A stretch of DNA of 39,975 nt, taken from Candidatus Acidiferrum typicum. GTDB taxonomy: Bacteria > Acidobacteriota > Terriglobia > Acidiferrales > UBA7541. The position numbers and the translations under genes are program-made. This document shows positions 1 to 8,539 of the stretch, one piece after another. The stretch lies in contig JAOAPV010000052.1 of assembly GCA_025463055.1 (NCBI GenBank), positions 1 to 39,975 on the forward strand. Direction: 5' to 3'. The notes below the pieces were generated by a model that ran no database searches, had not been told where the DNA came from, and saw nothing but the letters and a program-made list of their open reading frames with translations. Every line of letters begins with the position of its first letter. The first letter of the stretch is position 1.

Positions 1-1
1 C

Positions 2-715
2 GGTGCACCGGGTCATAAGGAAGCGCAAAGCATCGAGTTAGCCACATGGCTCGATAAATCTTCCATCATCGCGGAGTCCTTTCGTAACGTCGTTGCTTCC
101 ATTCTGTACAGCCCTCAAGGATCGCGGTCGCGGGTGATCCTCGTGACCAGCGCAATTCGGAGTGAAGGGAAAACTACAGTCGTCAGCAATCTCGGAATTA
201 CCCTCGCTGAAATCAATCAGCGTGTTTTGCTAATCGATGGTGATATGCGAAAGCCCCGGCTCAGTAGTGTCTTTAACGTCCCAAATGATTGGGGGCTGAG
301 TAACATTTTGCGCGAAAAGGAATGCCTGCGGGACTGCCCGTTAGAGGCTATCGTAAAGCGCACCGAAATGCCGGAACTTTCTATTTTAACAAGTGGGCCA
401 GGAACGAGCAGCATCTCCAACCTGCTCTATTCGAATCGCATGCTGGAATTGCTGCAACGTTTGCGAAGCGAATTTGACACCATCTTGATTGACACGCCGC
501 CTATGCTGGACATTTCTGATGCGCGCATATTGGGACATCTAGCAGATGCCGTGGTTCTAGTTTTCAACGCACGGACCAGCCGCGACGCAGCATTGGCGGC
601 CAAACGGCGCCTTATGGAAGACGGCATCCCCGTGCTGGGTACGATTTTGAACGCCTGGGATTTCAGGCGCATGAGCAGCTATGAGGCGTATCAACAGTCC
701 TATCAGCCCGCGTAA
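2..715 (+). CDS. BY-type tyrosine kinase (Wzc/CpsD-like), 5' truncated
   Basis: The reading frame is open from the window edge to the TAA at 713, so this is the C-terminal 237 residues of a longer protein; the ATG/GTG codons near 134 are internal. Visible in order: ESFRNVVASIL (matching the 'EayR.lrtnl' lead-in of BY-kinases), Walker A SAIRSEGKTT, Walker A' LLIDGDMRKPRL, Walker B ILIDTPPML, and a C-terminal tyrosine cluster (SYEAYQQSYQ), the usual autophosphorylation tail. The family regulates chain length and export of capsule or exopolysaccharide at the inner membrane. The missing upstream part should hold a Wzz-type membrane domain if it is a fused Wzc. Next to OPX and initiating-transferase genes, a polymer-export role is very likely. 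Confidence 0.9.
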   Translation, partial: GAPGHKEAQSIELATWLDKSSIIAESFRNVVASILYSPQGSRSRVILVTSAIRSEGKTTVVSNLGITLAEINQRVLLIDGDMRKPRLSSVFNVPNDWGLSNILREKECLRDCPLEAIVKRTEMPELSILTSGPGTSSISNLLYSNRMLELLQRLRSEFDTILIDTPPMLDISDARILGHLADAVVLVFNARTSRDAALAAKRRLMEDGIPVLGTILNAWDFRRMSSYEAYQQSYQPA

Positions 716-829
716 CTGACTCGTCAGATTTGCTGCAGTCTAGATCGAACGCCAGGCAAGTTCCAATCCCCGACATACGCTCAGAAAGCTAGTCTCATAC
801 GACTCCATTTTATTTCTCGCCGATCAGCC

Positions 830-1453
830 GTGGAGAGTTGCGTTGCAGCCATCACGCTGTTGATGTTTTCTCCCATTCTTCTAGCGATAGGTCTAGCGGT
901 GTTTCTCGAGAACGGTTTGCCAATTCTGTTTCTACAAACGCGCGTAGGGCGCAATGGACAGTTGTTTCGTATGGTGAAGATCCGGACGATGCGCTCGGGA
1001 GCAAATGGCAGTGGTATCACCATCAGCGGGGATTGCCGAGTCACTCGAGTAGGCAGAGTGTTGCGGAAATTCAAATTAGACGAGTTGCCACAGCTTTGGA
1101 ATGTAGTGAGAGGACAAATGAGCCTGGTAGGTCCCAGGCCAGAGGTGCCCGAGTTCGTCGATTTAAGCGAGCCCGTGTGGCGTTCTGTTCTTCGCGTTCG
1201 CCCGGGAATCACCGATCCTGTATCTGTAGCCTATCGTGATGAGGAGAAGCTTCTGGCGAAAGCAAATGACGCAGTGCGGTTTTATCGAGAGATCGTTTTG
1301 CCCGACAAGCTGGCGCGAACGCTCGGCTATTTGGAAAACCGCTCTTTATGGGGCGACGTGCTCGTAATCGTGCAAACGATCAGGTGCGCTGCTTTCCCAC
1401 AACAGTTTGAATCCAAGAGAGCCGAAACTATAAGACTTGGAGATCCAAGATGA
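830..1453 (+). CDS. Initiating sugar-phosphate transferase (PglC/WbaP family)
   Basis: Transfers a sugar-1-phosphate from a UDP-sugar to undecaprenyl phosphate, the first step of lipid-linked glycan assembly. Visible: a re-entrant hydrophobic helix at the N-terminus (TLLMFSPILLAIGLAVFL), QTRVGRNGQLFRMVKIRTM, the Asp-Glu catalytic pair in KLDELPQLWNVVRGQMS and the LVGPRPE motif. It is the short catalytic form without the extra WbaP membrane region. The start is uncertain: GTG at 830 is the first conventional start, but it truncates the family's K-R-x-x-D motif, whose equivalent (R-S-A-V-E) begins one or two codons earlier, and the frame stays open back to the kinase stop at 715. No clear ribosome-binding site precedes 830. 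It overlaps the next gene by ATGA. Confidence 0.88.
   Translation: MESCVAAITLLMFSPILLAIGLAVFLENGLPILFLQTRVGRNGQLFRMVKIRTMRSGANGSGITISGDCRVTRVGRVLRKFKLDELPQLWNVVRGQMSLVGPRPEVPEFVDLSEPVWRSVLRVRPGITDPVSVAYRDEEKLLAKANDAVRFYREIVLPDKLARTLGYLENRSLWGDVLVIVQTIRCAAFPQQFESKRAETIRLGDPR
1436..1449 (+). promoter_or_regulatory. Inverted repeat covering the ribosome-binding site of the aminotransferase gene
   Basis: CTTGGA-GA-TCCAAG lies directly before the ATG at 1450; the GGAG core that would pair with 16S rRNA sits inside it. Six-base arms with a 2-base centre make a poor hairpin (the loop would have to open), so it could equally be chance or a DNA-level palindrome. Confidence 0.25.
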
Positions 1454-2676
1454 ACCAGCATTCATTCATTCCATTTCACCGTCCTGAGATTGACGGCGCT
1501 GAAATCGATGCAGTAACAAGCACGCTTCGCTCTGGATGGCTAACGACGGGCGCCCGGACGGCACAATTTGAGAAGGAGTTCCGTGATTACATCGGAGCGA
1601 AAGACGCGCTGGCCTTAAATTCTGGTACCGCCGCTCTTCATTTGGCTCTGGCTGCGCTTGGGATTGGTCCTGGGGATGAGGTGATTACGACTCCGCTGAC
1701 CTTTTGCGCGACAGTGACCGCGATCATGCATGTCGGCGCAAAGCCGGTCCTGGCCGATATAGGTGCCGACGGAAATATCGATCCGGCTTGCATCGAACAA
1801 AAGATAACCGCACGCACGCGGGCAGTGATTCCCGTTCATTTTGCCGGTGCTCCTTGTCAAATGGACCAAATCTGGGCCCTAGCTAAGAAATACGACCTAT
1901 TCGTGGTTGAAGACGCAGCGCACGCGGCTGGAACATTGTATCGGGACAGACATGTCGGTGCGGAAAGCTTTGCCAGCGATGCGGTGGCCTTCAGTTTTTA
2001 CGCCACCAAGAACATGACGACCGGCGAAGGCGGCATGATTACTGCCAATAGTGAAGCTCTTCTCGCCCGAATGAGAATACTGGCATTACACGGAATCAAT
2101 CGAGACGCTTGGGGCCGATATCGCGAAAGCGGAAATTGGTACTACCAAGTGCTAGAAGCAGGGTTCAAGTACAACCTCAGCGACCTTCAATCAGCGATCG
2201 GAATACAACAGCTTCACAAGCTCGAGCGATTCATCGAGAAACGCACCCAGTATGCTGACCTCTATAACCAACTCTTGGGTGGCATAGAAGAATTGGAAGT
2301 GCCGCAGCCAGCCAGAAACGGCCGGCATTCCTGGCATCTCTATGTGCTCCGCCTCAATCTGGAGGAACTCAGCATTAACCGGGCTGCTTTTGTCTCAGAA
2401 TTGCGGGGCAGATGCATTGGTGCGAGTGTCCACTTCATCCCAATCCCTCTACACCCATTTTTTCAAGATCATGCCACTCGGCCTGAAAACGACTGTCCGC
2501 AATGTTTCGAACTCTACCCGCGACTGATCTCGCTTCCGCTATATCCATCAATGGCCGAGGAAGAAGTGTGTTACGTGGCCGACTCGGTTCGAGAAATCGT
2601 CGAGACATTCCGGAAGCCCAGACTCACCGCCGCGCCAATGGGCACTGGCCACGCCGGCCAGTGGAGTCCGCTATGA
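1450..2676 (+). CDS. DegT/DnrJ/EryC1/StrS sugar aminotransferase
   Basis: PLP-dependent aminotransferase that aminates a keto-sugar nucleotide, typically UDP-4-keto-6-deoxy-sugars. Family motifs are intact: SGTAALHLAL (residues 58-67), EDAAHA (154-159) and the PLP lysine K187 in FSFYATKNMTTGEGG. 408 residues is a normal length. The natural partner is the FlaA1/CapD-type 4,6-dehydratase at 5568, giving a 4-amino-4,6-dideoxyhexose of the bacillosamine, UDP-4-amino-FucNAc or perosamine kind. That product could serve the NulO pathway (legionaminic type) or be a separate residue in the polymer. The start ATG overlaps the upstream stop by ATGA and its own stop overlaps the OPX start the same way, so the three genes are translationally coupled. 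Confidence 0.92.
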   Translation: MNQHSFIPFHRPEIDGAEIDAVTSTLRSGWLTTGARTAQFEKEFRDYIGAKDALALNSGTAALHLALAALGIGPGDEVITTPLTFCATVTAIMHVGAKPVLADIGADGNIDPACIEQKITARTRAVIPVHFAGAPCQMDQIWALAKKYDLFVVEDAAHAAGTLYRDRHVGAESFASDAVAFSFYATKNMTTGEGGMITANSEALLARMRILALHGINRDAWGRYRESGNWYYQVLEAGFKYNLSDLQSAIGIQQLHKLERFIEKRTQYADLYNQLLGGIEELEVPQPARNGRHSWHLYVLRLNLEELSINRAAFVSELRGRCIGASVHFIPIPLHPFFQDHATRPENDCPQCFELYPRLISLPLYPSMAEEEVCYVADSVREIVETFRKPRLTAAPMGTGHAGQWSPL

Positions 2677-3629
2677 TGTCTAGAATCGTTGTTTTATTTT
2701 TTGTTTTGGGCTTCGCGACGAATTCTTTCGCTGCTCGACAGAACACTCAACCTGTACTGTCAAAAAACGATAATGTGATCGGCCCCGAGGATACGCTCAA
2801 CATAGTGGCCGGGGAGGCGGAGGAGATTAGCAAGACGTGGCGAGTGAGCGCCAATGGCGATCTGGCTCTGCCTATGATTGGACACATTCATGCAGCGGGC
2901 CTGACGGTGGCCCAGCTCGAAGAACAAATCGCAGAAAAGTTGAAGGCGTTTATTCGCGAACCCCATGTAAGCGTTTACATTTCTGAATTTCGCAGCCAGC
3001 CGGTGACGATTGAGGGCGCGGTGGCAAAGCCAGGAACGATACAGACAGAAGGCCCGAAAACGCTGCTTAATGTGCTGATGATGGCAGGTGGACCAAACGC
3101 AGCGGGGCCCACTGTGATCCTAACCCGAAAGACGAAGAATGGAAGCATTCCACTCGACGGCGCCAAGACTGACGCGAACGGGGAATACAGTACGGTTGAG
3201 TTGAAACTGAAAGATGTGATGAATGCAAGCAGTCCCGCGGCTAACCTCATCATGCGGCCCCATGACGTGCTTTCGGTTTCGACTAAGCAGCGCCTCGTCT
3301 ATATCATTGGACAAGTGAATCGGCCGGGCGCGGTCGAGTTAGATACTCAAGATTCTGTTTCGGCCATGCAGGTGCTGGCCGCGGCAGGTGGTCTGACGAG
3401 TCTGGCGGTACCGAGTAACACAGCAATTATGCACGTGGACGAAAAAGGCCAGTACAGTAAAGTCGCCTCAATTAATTTGAAGAGCGTCATGAATGGCAAA
3501 GGGGCGGACAGAATGCTGACGCCTGGTGACATCGTTGTTGTGCCCGAGAACCACATAAAATCCTATGTCCAAGCTGCAACAATGTCCGCTACCACGTCGG
3601 GAATGTACGCCATTCTCATGCACTTCTAG
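2673..3629 (+). CDS. Polysaccharide export outer-membrane protein (Wza/OPX family)
   Basis: Periplasmic/outer-membrane channel component for polymer export. I start at ATG 2673, where ATGATG overlaps the aminotransferase stop and a signal peptide begins at once (MMSRIVVLFFVLGFATNSFA); the same frame is open further upstream, but that stretch lies antiparallel to family logic. After the signal comes the Poly_export domain (IGPEDTLNI, then VSANGDLALPMIGHIHAAGL), then SLBB-type segments around residues 110-180 (VTIEGAVAKPGTI) and 210-290 (VYIIGQVNRPGAV). There is no cysteine after the signal sequence, so unlike E. coli Wza it does not look like a lipoprotein. At 318 residues it is a compact OPX; it would partner with the kinase at the left edge. 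Confidence 0.9.
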   Translation: MMSRIVVLFFVLGFATNSFAARQNTQPVLSKNDNVIGPEDTLNIVAGEAEEISKTWRVSANGDLALPMIGHIHAAGLTVAQLEEQIAEKLKAFIREPHVSVYISEFRSQPVTIEGAVAKPGTIQTEGPKTLLNVLMMAGGPNAAGPTVILTRKTKNGSIPLDGAKTDANGEYSTVELKLKDVMNASSPAANLIMRPHDVLSVSTKQRLVYIIGQVNRPGAVELDTQDSVSAMQVLAAAGGLTSLAVPSNTAIMHVDEKGQYSKVASINLKSVMNGKGADRMLTPGDIVVVPENHIKSYVQAATMSATTSGMYAILMHF

Positions 3630-3765
3630 CGGAGAGAAAAACTGGCGCCCACATCACTGCCTGGGAACCTCACGAATCGCCTGACAAATCAAGTGTTATT
3701 GAGTTTTGTAGATCGCTTCCGCCTTCAACCTACGAACGGAATCAATTAACAGCAGCTCTCCCTCA

Positions 3766-5487
3766 ATGAAAAACCTAACAACTACCGCTGCACTCTGCGG
3801 AGCGTACTTTCGATGGGAGCCGCCTGATGAGGCCGTCTCAATTGATTTACACTTGAATATTGTTCAGCTCTTGGAGAGAGATGTAGTTCGGGCTGGGGAG
3901 AATAGCGCAGCAGGTCTTTTGCTGGGCCGAATGGAAGCTGGCCATCTTATTGTCGAAGGCGCTGAAGCGGCTACGCCAGAGACTGGCGCACCGAAATCTC
4001 CGTTCACTGACCTGGCGAAAATGGAACCGATGCTGGACCGTTGGCGCCCGGGGAAAAAGCGAATTTCAATTGTTGGCCTTTATCGCTCTTCTGGGCAAGG
4101 CGGTTCTGTTCTCACAAAAGACGATCTAGCCGTTCTACGCGCATGCATCGGCGCGACCGATGTGACTGTCGCAAATGCGAACCCACAGTCAACGGAAAGC
4201 GAACACATAACGTCAGAAACAAACAGCGAAGGATCGCTGCAACTCTTTCTGCTGATCGAGCCGTGTGAGAATCGAGCAGCCAATGCAACTATTTATCTAA
4301 CAAGAAGCTGCGCTGTACTGCATGAATTGTCCCTAGCACCGTTCAACCGCGCCGAGCTCTCCAAACACCAACCGGCTGAGGAAACGAACACGCCTTGCAC
4401 GCCCTTGCTAAGGCACGAGGTAAAAACTGATTTCCAGGAGCGAAATCCTCTTCCCCCCGAAAGAATACAGTACAAAGCGGCAATGAAGTGGCGCTGGCTA
4501 GTTGCCCCTGCCGGGATCGCAATTCTTGGGGGTTTGTTGGTACTCGGAAACCGGCAACAGTTACATTTTTTGTCCGACCCTCAGAGATCGGCTGAGCACC
4601 ATCTCGGATTGAAGCTGCAACGGAGCGGCAACGACTGGGAATTACGATGGGATCAAGATGCTTCGATTTTGCTAACCGGGGCGGCCGGTCATTTACGAAT
4701 AAGTGACGGGGCCATTCATAAGGAGCTAGATCTCACCACTTCTGAGCTGCGCAATGGCCGAATTATCTACACACCCATGACTGATGATGTCGCGATGGAG
4801 CTCGAGGTGGAGAGTCCAAAATCAGCGAAGCCGTTTAGCGAGTCCGTGCGCATTGTGGCGGGAATGCTTCCTGCTCAAGGGAGTCAAGGAGCAATTGCAA
4901 CTCGTATCCACGACTTTCCGACTCAGAATTCTTTGACTTCCAGTAAACCCATTTCAACAGCTCCTTCTACCATTGGAGTCTCTTCTGAGCAGGCGAGACC
5001 GCTAAATCCCACGCCAGCGCCGCATACAAGGCCGTCGACAAGTACTCCTTTAGCGACGCAGAAGATCTCTCTGGGACGTAAGAATCAAAACGATCACACA
5101 AATGCGGAAGGTGAGGGCGAGCGTTCGAATGAACCGTCTTTGTCATTTTCAGAACGAACTGCATTCTTAGATAGTCCAAAGATGCTTGTTCCGCTCTCTT
5201 CTCCGCCGGCCCCCTTGGGGGGCAAAATCGAGCCGGCTCAGTTGATCTCGCGGTCGGATCCAATCTATCCACAGTTGGCCAAGCGACAGCAAATCGCTGG
5301 AACGGTCGAAGTGAATTTTAAGATAAGTGCAAACGGCGAAGTACGTGACGTGACCGCAAAGGGGCCTTCTGTGCTAACACAGGCCGCGATTGAAGCAGTT
5401 CAAAAGTGGCGGTACGTTCCGGCACGCTTAAATGGCGTTTCTACCGAAACAAAAGCCACCACTGTCGTAGCCTTCAGGCTGAACTGA
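3766..5487 (+). CDS. Degenerate MPN/JAB-like domain, membrane segment and TonB-C domain fusion
   Basis: Not a recognised named protein. Residues about 25-130 look like an MPN/JAB fold: GLLLGR (50-55) after a Glu at 45, then VGLYRSS (103-109) and a DD pair at 119-120, where catalytic members have V-G-W-Y-H-x-H-P and a later Ser-x-x-Asp. The zinc-binding histidines are absent (Arg and Ser), so it should be a non-catalytic binding module. One membrane helix follows at 244-261, then a low-complexity Ser/Thr/Pro periplasmic stretch, and a TonB C-terminal domain at 490-573 (DPIYPQLAKRQQIAGTVEV...AVQKWRYVPA). Cytoplasmic sensor to periplasmic arm is the implied topology. It is flanked by the OPX and dehydratase genes with gaps of 136 and 80 bases, so it may have its own promoter; no clear ribosome-binding site is seen. 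Confidence 0.75.
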   Translation: MKNLTTTAALCGAYFRWEPPDEAVSIDLHLNIVQLLERDVVRAGENSAAGLLLGRMEAGHLIVEGAEAATPETGAPKSPFTDLAKMEPMLDRWRPGKKRISIVGLYRSSGQGGSVLTKDDLAVLRACIGATDVTVANANPQSTESEHITSETNSEGSLQLFLLIEPCENRAANATIYLTRSCAVLHELSLAPFNRAELSKHQPAEETNTPCTPLLRHEVKTDFQERNPLPPERIQYKAAMKWRWLVAPAGIAILGGLLVLGNRQQLHFLSDPQRSAEHHLGLKLQRSGNDWELRWDQDASILLTGAAGHLRISDGAIHKELDLTTSELRNGRIIYTPMTDDVAMELEVESPKSAKPFSESVRIVAGMLPAQGSQGAIATRIHDFPTQNSLTSSKPISTAPSTIGVSSEQARPLNPTPAPHTRPSTSTPLATQKISLGRKNQNDHTNAEGEGERSNEPSLSFSERTAFLDSPKMLVPLSSPPAPLGGKIEPAQLISRSDPIYPQLAKRQQIAGTVEVNFKISANGEVRDVTAKGPSVLTQAAIEAVQKWRYVPARLNGVSTETKATTVVAFRLN

Positions 5488-5567
5488 CTTTTTAAAAGCA
5501 AACCAAATGTTTTCACGCAACTCTAGCGGAAATTGGTAACCGGGGTGTTCCTTCGCTAGCTAACGCC

Positions 5568-7487
5568 ATGATTTATAATTTCATACTGGATCATCGTTCA
5601 GGTTTCATGCAGCTGTGGAAGACAGGAGTAATCATCCTGTCGGTATGGGCAGCCTATATGCTGCGATTCGATTTCGCCATTCCCGGGACAGAGCTGCGTC
5701 ACCTACGGAGTGGAATAGTTATTGCGCTGATGGCGAAAATGTTGGTCTTTTACTTACTCGGGCTGGACCGCGGTTTGTGGCGATTCACGGGAGCGACCGA
5801 CGTTCCAAGGATTTTCGTTGCCAATCTTTCCGGATCGACGTTATTTACAATTGCCACTGCTGTCGTAGTGGGCCGCAATTTTCCGCGAGCCGTATATTTG
5901 ATCGATCTCTTACTCTGCTTTCTGCTGACTTGTGGCTGTCAACTTACAGTTCGGCTTTATCACGAAATGAGACTGCCGGGCATTCCTTCAGGGAAATCGG
6001 CCAAGGGATTACTGATATATGGCGCCGGGGAAGCGGGATTGAATCTCGTTCGAGAAATCCGATCAACTCCGAATTTCCAATATCGAATTGTAGGCTTCCT
6101 CGACGACGATGCTCGCAAACAACAAGCAACCTTGTTGGGTGTCCGAGTGTTCGGCCGCGGGCGTGATGCCGCTCGAATAGTTGAGCATCTTCGACACAAA
6201 TCAATCGGTGTCGATGAAATTGTAATCGCATTGCCGTCCGCTTCCGGACGGAAGCTCTCCGAGGCGCTGGCTAACTGCCGCTCCAGCGGAGTCCCTTGCA
6301 AGACGATCCCAAGCTCGGGAGAGTTGCTCTCCGGCAAAGTGCGCGTGAGTCAGATTCGCGAAATTACGGTCGAAAACCTGCTTGAGCGTGCACCGGTGAG
6401 TTTAGAACTCGAGCATATCCGTGAGTCGGTTTCTGAGCGATCCGTAATGGTTACCGGAGCGGGAGGATCGATTGGCTCTGAGCTGTGCCGGCAACTGCTT
6501 CAATTCCGTCCGAAATGTCTTGTCGCTCTCGACCAAGCAGAAAGCGATTTGTTCAAGATTGACCTGGAACTTAGAGAGCGACCACACGGCAGTAAAGTGT
6601 GTCCGGTCATTGCAGATATCCGGAATTACGACCGCCTGAAAGCAGTAGTTCAGCAGTATGGAGTCACATCTATTTATCACGCCGCCGCATACAAGCACGT
6701 ACCTATGATGGAAGACCATTTGCTTGAGGCCGTGATCACAAATGTGCTTGCCTTACATCACTTAGTGCGAACCGCGATGCAATGTGGAGTGAAGTCATTC
6801 ATCATGATTTCCTCCGATAAGGCAGTTAATCCCACAAACATTATGGGCTTAACGAAACGCGTCGCCGAGTTAGTGGTTTCTTCCATGCCAACCTCGAGCG
6901 AGCGGGGCAAGACGCGATTCGTGTCCGTCCGCTTTGGCAACGTGCTTGGGAGCAACGGAAGCGTCGTGCCTCTTTTCAAAGCGCAAATTGCAGCTGGCGG
7001 TCCGGTTACGGTCACTCATCCTGAGATGAGGCGTTATTTCATGACAATCCCCGAGGCAGTACAGCTCGTCCTGCAGGCTGGGACAATGGGCAAAGGTTCA
7101 GAACTTTTCGTGCTCGATATGGGCGAGCCCGTAAGAATCATTGACTTGGCCCGCAACATGATCCGGCTGTCCGGCTACGAGCCTGATGTCGAAATTCCCA
7201 TCCGGATTGTTGGAATGCGACCGGGCGAAAAACTCTACGAAGAACTGGCGACTACAAGCGATAAGGTGAGCCCTACGTGCCACGAAAAGATAATGGTTTT
7301 CCGAGGTTCTACATTCCCTCAACAATTTATGGAGCATTGGATCGCGGGACTTCAGGAATTAGTGGCTCAAGGGGACGACACTGGGGTCTTGTCCCACATG
7401 TGGGATCTCGTGACAGAGTACCAGCCAAGTGAAAAATGGCGAGCGGCCTTAGACACGAATCGCATGAAAGCCGTGGTCAACGCTTAG
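5568..7487 (+). CDS. Membrane-anchored nucleotide-sugar 4,6-dehydratase (WbpM/PglF/CapD type)
   Basis: About four N-terminal membrane helices (residues 15-130), a first Rossmann-like CoA-binding-type domain (YGAGEAG near 150) and a C-terminal extended SDR domain with VTGAGGSIGSELCRQ near 293. The catalytic region is SSDKAVNPTNIMGLTKR near 413: the usual YxxxK tyrosine is Met, as is normal in the WbpM/FlaA1 group, with the Asp-Lys pair kept. 639 residues is typical of full-length WbpM. Reaction in the family: UDP-GlcNAc to UDP-4-keto-6-deoxy sugar (with or without C5 inversion). It should feed the aminotransferase at 1450. The NeuB-type gene begins two bases after its stop, so it leads the NulO operon. 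Confidence 0.92.
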   Translation: MIYNFILDHRSGFMQLWKTGVIILSVWAAYMLRFDFAIPGTELRHLRSGIVIALMAKMLVFYLLGLDRGLWRFTGATDVPRIFVANLSGSTLFTIATAVVVGRNFPRAVYLIDLLLCFLLTCGCQLTVRLYHEMRLPGIPSGKSAKGLLIYGAGEAGLNLVREIRSTPNFQYRIVGFLDDDARKQQATLLGVRVFGRGRDAARIVEHLRHKSIGVDEIVIALPSASGRKLSEALANCRSSGVPCKTIPSSGELLSGKVRVSQIREITVENLLERAPVSLELEHIRESVSERSVMVTGAGGSIGSELCRQLLQFRPKCLVALDQAESDLFKIDLELRERPHGSKVCPVIADIRNYDRLKAVVQQYGVTSIYHAAAYKHVPMMEDHLLEAVITNVLALHHLVRTAMQCGVKSFIMISSDKAVNPTNIMGLTKRVAELVVSSMPTSSERGKTRFVSVRFGNVLGSNGSVVPLFKAQIAAGGPVTVTHPEMRRYFMTIPEAVQLVLQAGTMGKGSELFVLDMGEPVRIIDLARNMIRLSGYEPDVEIPIRIVGMRPGEKLYEELATTSDKVSPTCHEKIMVFRGSTFPQQFMEHWIAGLQELVAQGDDTGVLSHMWDLVTEYQPSEKWRAALDTNRMKAVVNA

Positions 7488-7489
7488 CT

Positions 7490-8539
7490 ATGCAGTTTGA
7501 TTCCAATCGCTGCTTTATCATCGGAGAAGTTGCGCAGGCTCACGACGGAAGCCTGGGCGCAGCTCATGCCTACATCGATGTCATCGCCCGGAGTGGAGCC
7601 GACGCAGTAAAGTTCCAAACTCATATCGCTGCGGCCGAAAGCACACCCGGCGAGCCCTGGCGCGTCTCGTTCAGTTTTCAAGACGAGTCGAGATATGCCT
7701 ACTGGAAACGAATGGAGTTTACGGAGGACCAATGGCTTGGCCTCAAACGCCATGCTGAGGAAAGAGGGCTTGAATTCCTTAGTTCGCCGTTCTCCATCGA
7801 AGCAGCGAAGATGCTCCGGCGGACCGGGGTCCGCGCGTGGAAAGTCGCCTCCGGTGAAGTGAGTAATCCTCAGCTCTTTAACTATTTGATCGATACACGT
7901 CTTCCGATCTTGCTTTCCACTGGAATGAGCACACTTCAGGAAGTGGATACAGCCGTTATGCAAGTTCAAGCGGCAGGAGTTGAACTTGCTGTTATGCAAT
8001 GCACGTCGATTTATCCGTGTCCGGCCGAGAAGGTCGGTTTAAACATGATTCCCTATTATCGGCAGCGCTATGGTTGTGCCGTTGGCCTTTCTGATCATTC
8101 GGCAACCATCTTCCCGTGCCTCGCCGGAGCGAGCATAGGAGTCGAAGTACTCGAGGTGCACGTTACCTTCAGTCATGACTGCTTCGGTCCTGACGTCGTA
8201 GCCTCACTAACCAGTGAGGAACTCGCAACGATGATTCAAGGTGTTCGCTTCATCGAGAAGATGACAAACCACATCGTCATCAAAGATGAATTGGCCAAGG
8301 AATTGGCTCCCGTTCGGGATCTCTTCACGAAGAGTATCGTGGCCGACGTCGACCTCCCAGTGGGAGCGTTGCTGACGCCTGAGTGCCTTACAGTCAAGAA
8401 GCCGGGCACTGGAATTCCCGCCGAAAGGCTGCCCTCGATAATTGGCCGGCGGGTGCGGCGTCCAATTACAGCCGGGGAGATGCTCAGTCCTTCCGACTTC
8501 AATGAAGACCGGGTGCCGCAGTGTCCACAAAACAGATGA
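7490..8539 (+). CDS. neuB: Nonulosonic acid synthase (NeuB/LegI/PseI family)
   Basis: Condenses phosphoenolpyruvate with a 6-carbon amino sugar to form a 9-carbon sialic-acid-like sugar. Start ATG 7490 (MQFDSNRCFIIGEVAQAHDG) is chosen because the family fold begins there; upstream Met codons lie within the dehydratase. Visible: the barrel N-terminus GEVAQAHDGSLGAAH, AVKFQTH, FLSSPFS, WKVASGE, LLSTGMST, GLSDHS, and a C-terminal SAF/antifreeze-like domain (about 290-345; VKKPGTGIP). GEVAQAHDG replaces the usual EIGxNHxG, marking a distinct subgroup, so I cannot say whether the product is neuraminic, legionaminic or another NulO. 349 residues is normal. It overlaps the MaoC-SDR gene by ATGA. Confidence 0.92.
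   Translation: MQFDSNRCFIIGEVAQAHDGSLGAAHAYIDVIARSGADAVKFQTHIAAAESTPGEPWRVSFSFQDESRYAYWKRMEFTEDQWLGLKRHAEERGLEFLSSPFSIEAAKMLRRTGVRAWKVASGEVSNPQLFNYLIDTRLPILLSTGMSTLQEVDTAVMQVQAAGVELAVMQCTSIYPCPAEKVGLNMIPYYRQRYGCAVGLSDHSATIFPCLAGASIGVEVLEVHVTFSHDCFGPDVVASLTSEELATMIQGVRFIEKMTNHIVIKDELAKELAPVRDLFTKSIVADVDLPVGALLTPECLTVKKPGTGIPAERLPSIIGRRVRRPITAGEMLSPSDFNEDRVPQCPQNR

Noticed and set aside
2502-2672. Upstream extension of the OPX frame
   Set aside because: Lies inside the aminotransferase gene, is Arg-rich and precedes a clean signal peptide starting at 2673.
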